Virus record (IMG/VR): IMGVR_UViG_3300036861_000520
Span: 1 to 62,533 of that record
DNA length: 62,533 bases
Source of the DNA: a virus
Reading direction: 5' to 3' (one strand)
The notes under the pieces were generated by a model. The model was not told the origin of the DNA. It did not search any database and saw only the letters and a list, made by a program, of their open reading frames with translations. Position 1 is the first letter of the stretch. Each line of letters opens with the position of its first letter. The position numbers were made by a program, and so were the translations under genes. Positions 61,532 through 62,533 of this stretch are shown piece after piece.

Positions 61532-62533
61532 AGCAGATCGTGCAGGTCAGCCGTGCTCTGTGAAGGCACGGTAATGGCTCCGTTGATCTTGCAGAGGCCG
61601 CAGGTGACGAGGTAGTCCGTCGAGTCGCCGCTGTTCTCCGGAACGAGCAGCGCACTCCGGATGAGATCGGCCTGGAAGTATCCGCTCGCGTTGGTGGTGA
61701 CGGTCACCTCGGCGTGCCGCAGGATGATACCCGCCGCGAGGACCTCCCCGCGTGCCTTCAGCCGGAAGGTGATGTCCACCGACGCCGCCACCGAATTGTC
61801 CGGCAGCCGCAGGTAGCCGTACACCCGGCAGAGAGCCGGATCGCTCGGGGCGCTGATCGTGGTCCGCGTCAGGGTGTAAGTGGCCGTAGTGGTCCCGCTC
61901 ACCGTCAGCGTTTGGGCCGCGAGTGCGTCATAAGCAGGCGTACTGGTCACCAGCGCTTTGTATGAGCCGTCGTCCAGGTTAAAGACCACGGTGCCGAGTA
62001 GGCCGGTCACACCAGCCGCAATGACCGCCGTTTGGGCGCTGTTCTTGATCGTCACGCCTGCCCCGACGATGACCGCGGCCGCGTCGTCCACCACCGTGAT
62101 CGTCACCGTGTTTGCGCCGCCACCCCCGCCGCCGCCCCAGGACCCGGCATCGTGGTTGGTGGTCAGGAGCGTGTCAACCGCCGCGGCGATCTCGGTTCCC
62201 GCATCAGCCGCCAGCGCATCGGCGTCGATGGCACCGGTAGCCACTGCGGCGGCAGTCACCACTCCGGCAGCCATCGCTCCCACACTGGCATCCATCCGGC
62301 CGCCGACCAACACTGCCGGAACGCGCGTCTGGATGTCCTGCGTGTCCGTCTCGACGTCCGTGGCTGTCTTGACCTTCGTCGCCGAGAGGTCCACAACCGT
62401 GGTCGGCGCCCCGATGTTGGCCCAATCGATACCCGCCTCCCCAGTGGCCGTGACGTCCAGCGTCCTGCTCGCCACGGTGGGCTTCAGGGCGCCGTAGTCG
62501 GAAAGCGCGGTATCCGCCTCGGCGTTGACATCC
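61528..62533 (-). CDS. fibre-like virion protein, C-terminal part (gene crosses contig join)
   Basis: Continuation of the frame that starts at 1296. It opens with the second copy of the stalk repeat (DIQTRVPAVLVGGRMDASVG), followed by another Ala/Asp-rich segment and a short poly-Gly hinge. The last 200 residues contain two beta-rich modules: an Ig/carboxypeptidase-regulatory-like one (GVTIKNSAQTAVIAAGVTGL) and a terminal one (CRVYGYLRLPDNSVAASVD). The stop overlaps the next start by four bases (ATGA at 61531). An ATG at 62475 is internal and not the true start, because the reading frame is open further upstream across the join. Confidence 0.85.
   Translation of the reverse strand, partial: DVNAEADTALSDYGALKPTVASRTLDVTATGEAGIDWANIGAPTTVVDLSATKVKTATDVETDTQDIQTRVPAVLVGGRMDASVGAMAAGVVTAAAVATGAIDADALAADAGTEIAAAVDTLLTTNHDAGSWGGGGGGGANTVTITVVDDAAAVIVGAGVTIKNSAQTAVIAAGVTGLLGTVVFNLDDGSYKALVTSTPAYDALAAQTLTVSGTTTATYTLTRTTISAPSDPALCRVYGYLRLPDNSVAASVDITFRLKARGEVLAAGIILRHAEVTVTTNASGYFQADLIRSALLVPENSGDSTDYLVTCGLCKINGAITVPSQSTADLHDLL
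62407..62533. repeat. terminal identical repeat, right copy (circular assembly overlap)
   Basis: Identical to bases 1-127. Removing one copy gives a 62,406-base circle. The physical ends of the packaged DNA cannot be read from this contig. Confidence 0.95.

Noticed and set aside
1-62533. Integrase, transposase, tRNA or toxin-antitoxin genes
   Set aside because: No integrase or transposase catalytic motifs, cloverleaf-like tRNA sequence or recognisable toxin-antitoxin pair was found by eye; absence is not proof without a search.

Overview
The window is a complete circularly assembled genome of a GC-rich tailed dsDNA bacteriophage. The first 127 bases (1-127) and last 127 bases (62407-62533) are identical, so the circle has 62,406 unique bases and one large fibre-like gene is cut by the contig ends. 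Large terminase, portal, HK97-type capsid protease and major capsid protein, tape measure, tail proteins and a GH19 endolysin show a long-tailed (siphovirus-like) virion. I see no integrase, transposase, tRNA, rRNA or CRISPR array. Lifestyle is therefore unproven but looks lytic. The host cannot be named. Strong sigma70-type promoters, many GTG starts and several apparently leaderless regulator mRNAs point to a high-GC bacterium.

Layout, four transcription blocks. (1) Minus strand from 9950 down through 1, across the contig join, and on from 62533 to 41739: a small HTH protein, two tandem PLD-like proteins, small and large terminase, portal, two LamG/fibre-like virion proteins, minor head protein, then (after a strand-specific terminator at 59436-59469) the protease-scaffold, capsid, connectors, tail tube, chaperone, tape measure, baseplate/tip and receptor-binding candidates. 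(2) Plus strand 10064-13062: small early genes, including a RadC/JAB-domain protein and several zinc-binding miniproteins. (3) Minus strand 18816-13066: a lysis-type cassette with about seven small membrane proteins, a C39/papain-like putative peptidase and the GH19 endolysin. (4) Plus strand 19124-41590: regulators (HTH, PadR, MraZ-like), many small overlapping genes, an SSB-like protein, a primase-polymerase, a UvrD-type helicase, a phage metallopeptidase, a RusA-like resolvase, and a DNA-modification/nucleotide cluster (SF2 helicase, N4/N6 methyltransferase, deoxyribosyltransferase-like protein, two PP-loop/PAPS-reductase-like proteins, ASCH protein, C5 methyltransferase).

Regulation is unusually readable. 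Divergent face-to-face promoters at 9957-10018 and a third promoter at 11045 all carry an 18-bp dyad (TATACC...GGATATA), which would couple the terminase operon to the early genes. A second dyad family (CTRCCA-N4-TGGTAG) overlaps two promoters at 19.1-19.4 kb. Two intergenic elements, at 24.15-24.25 kb and 25.30-25.38 kb (the second directly before the primase gene), share an A-B-A'-B' arrangement of perfect inverted repeats. That order predicts either a pseudoknot or a terminator/antiterminator switch. No DNA polymerase or replicative helicase was recognised, so replication probably relies on the host polymerase primed by the phage primase.
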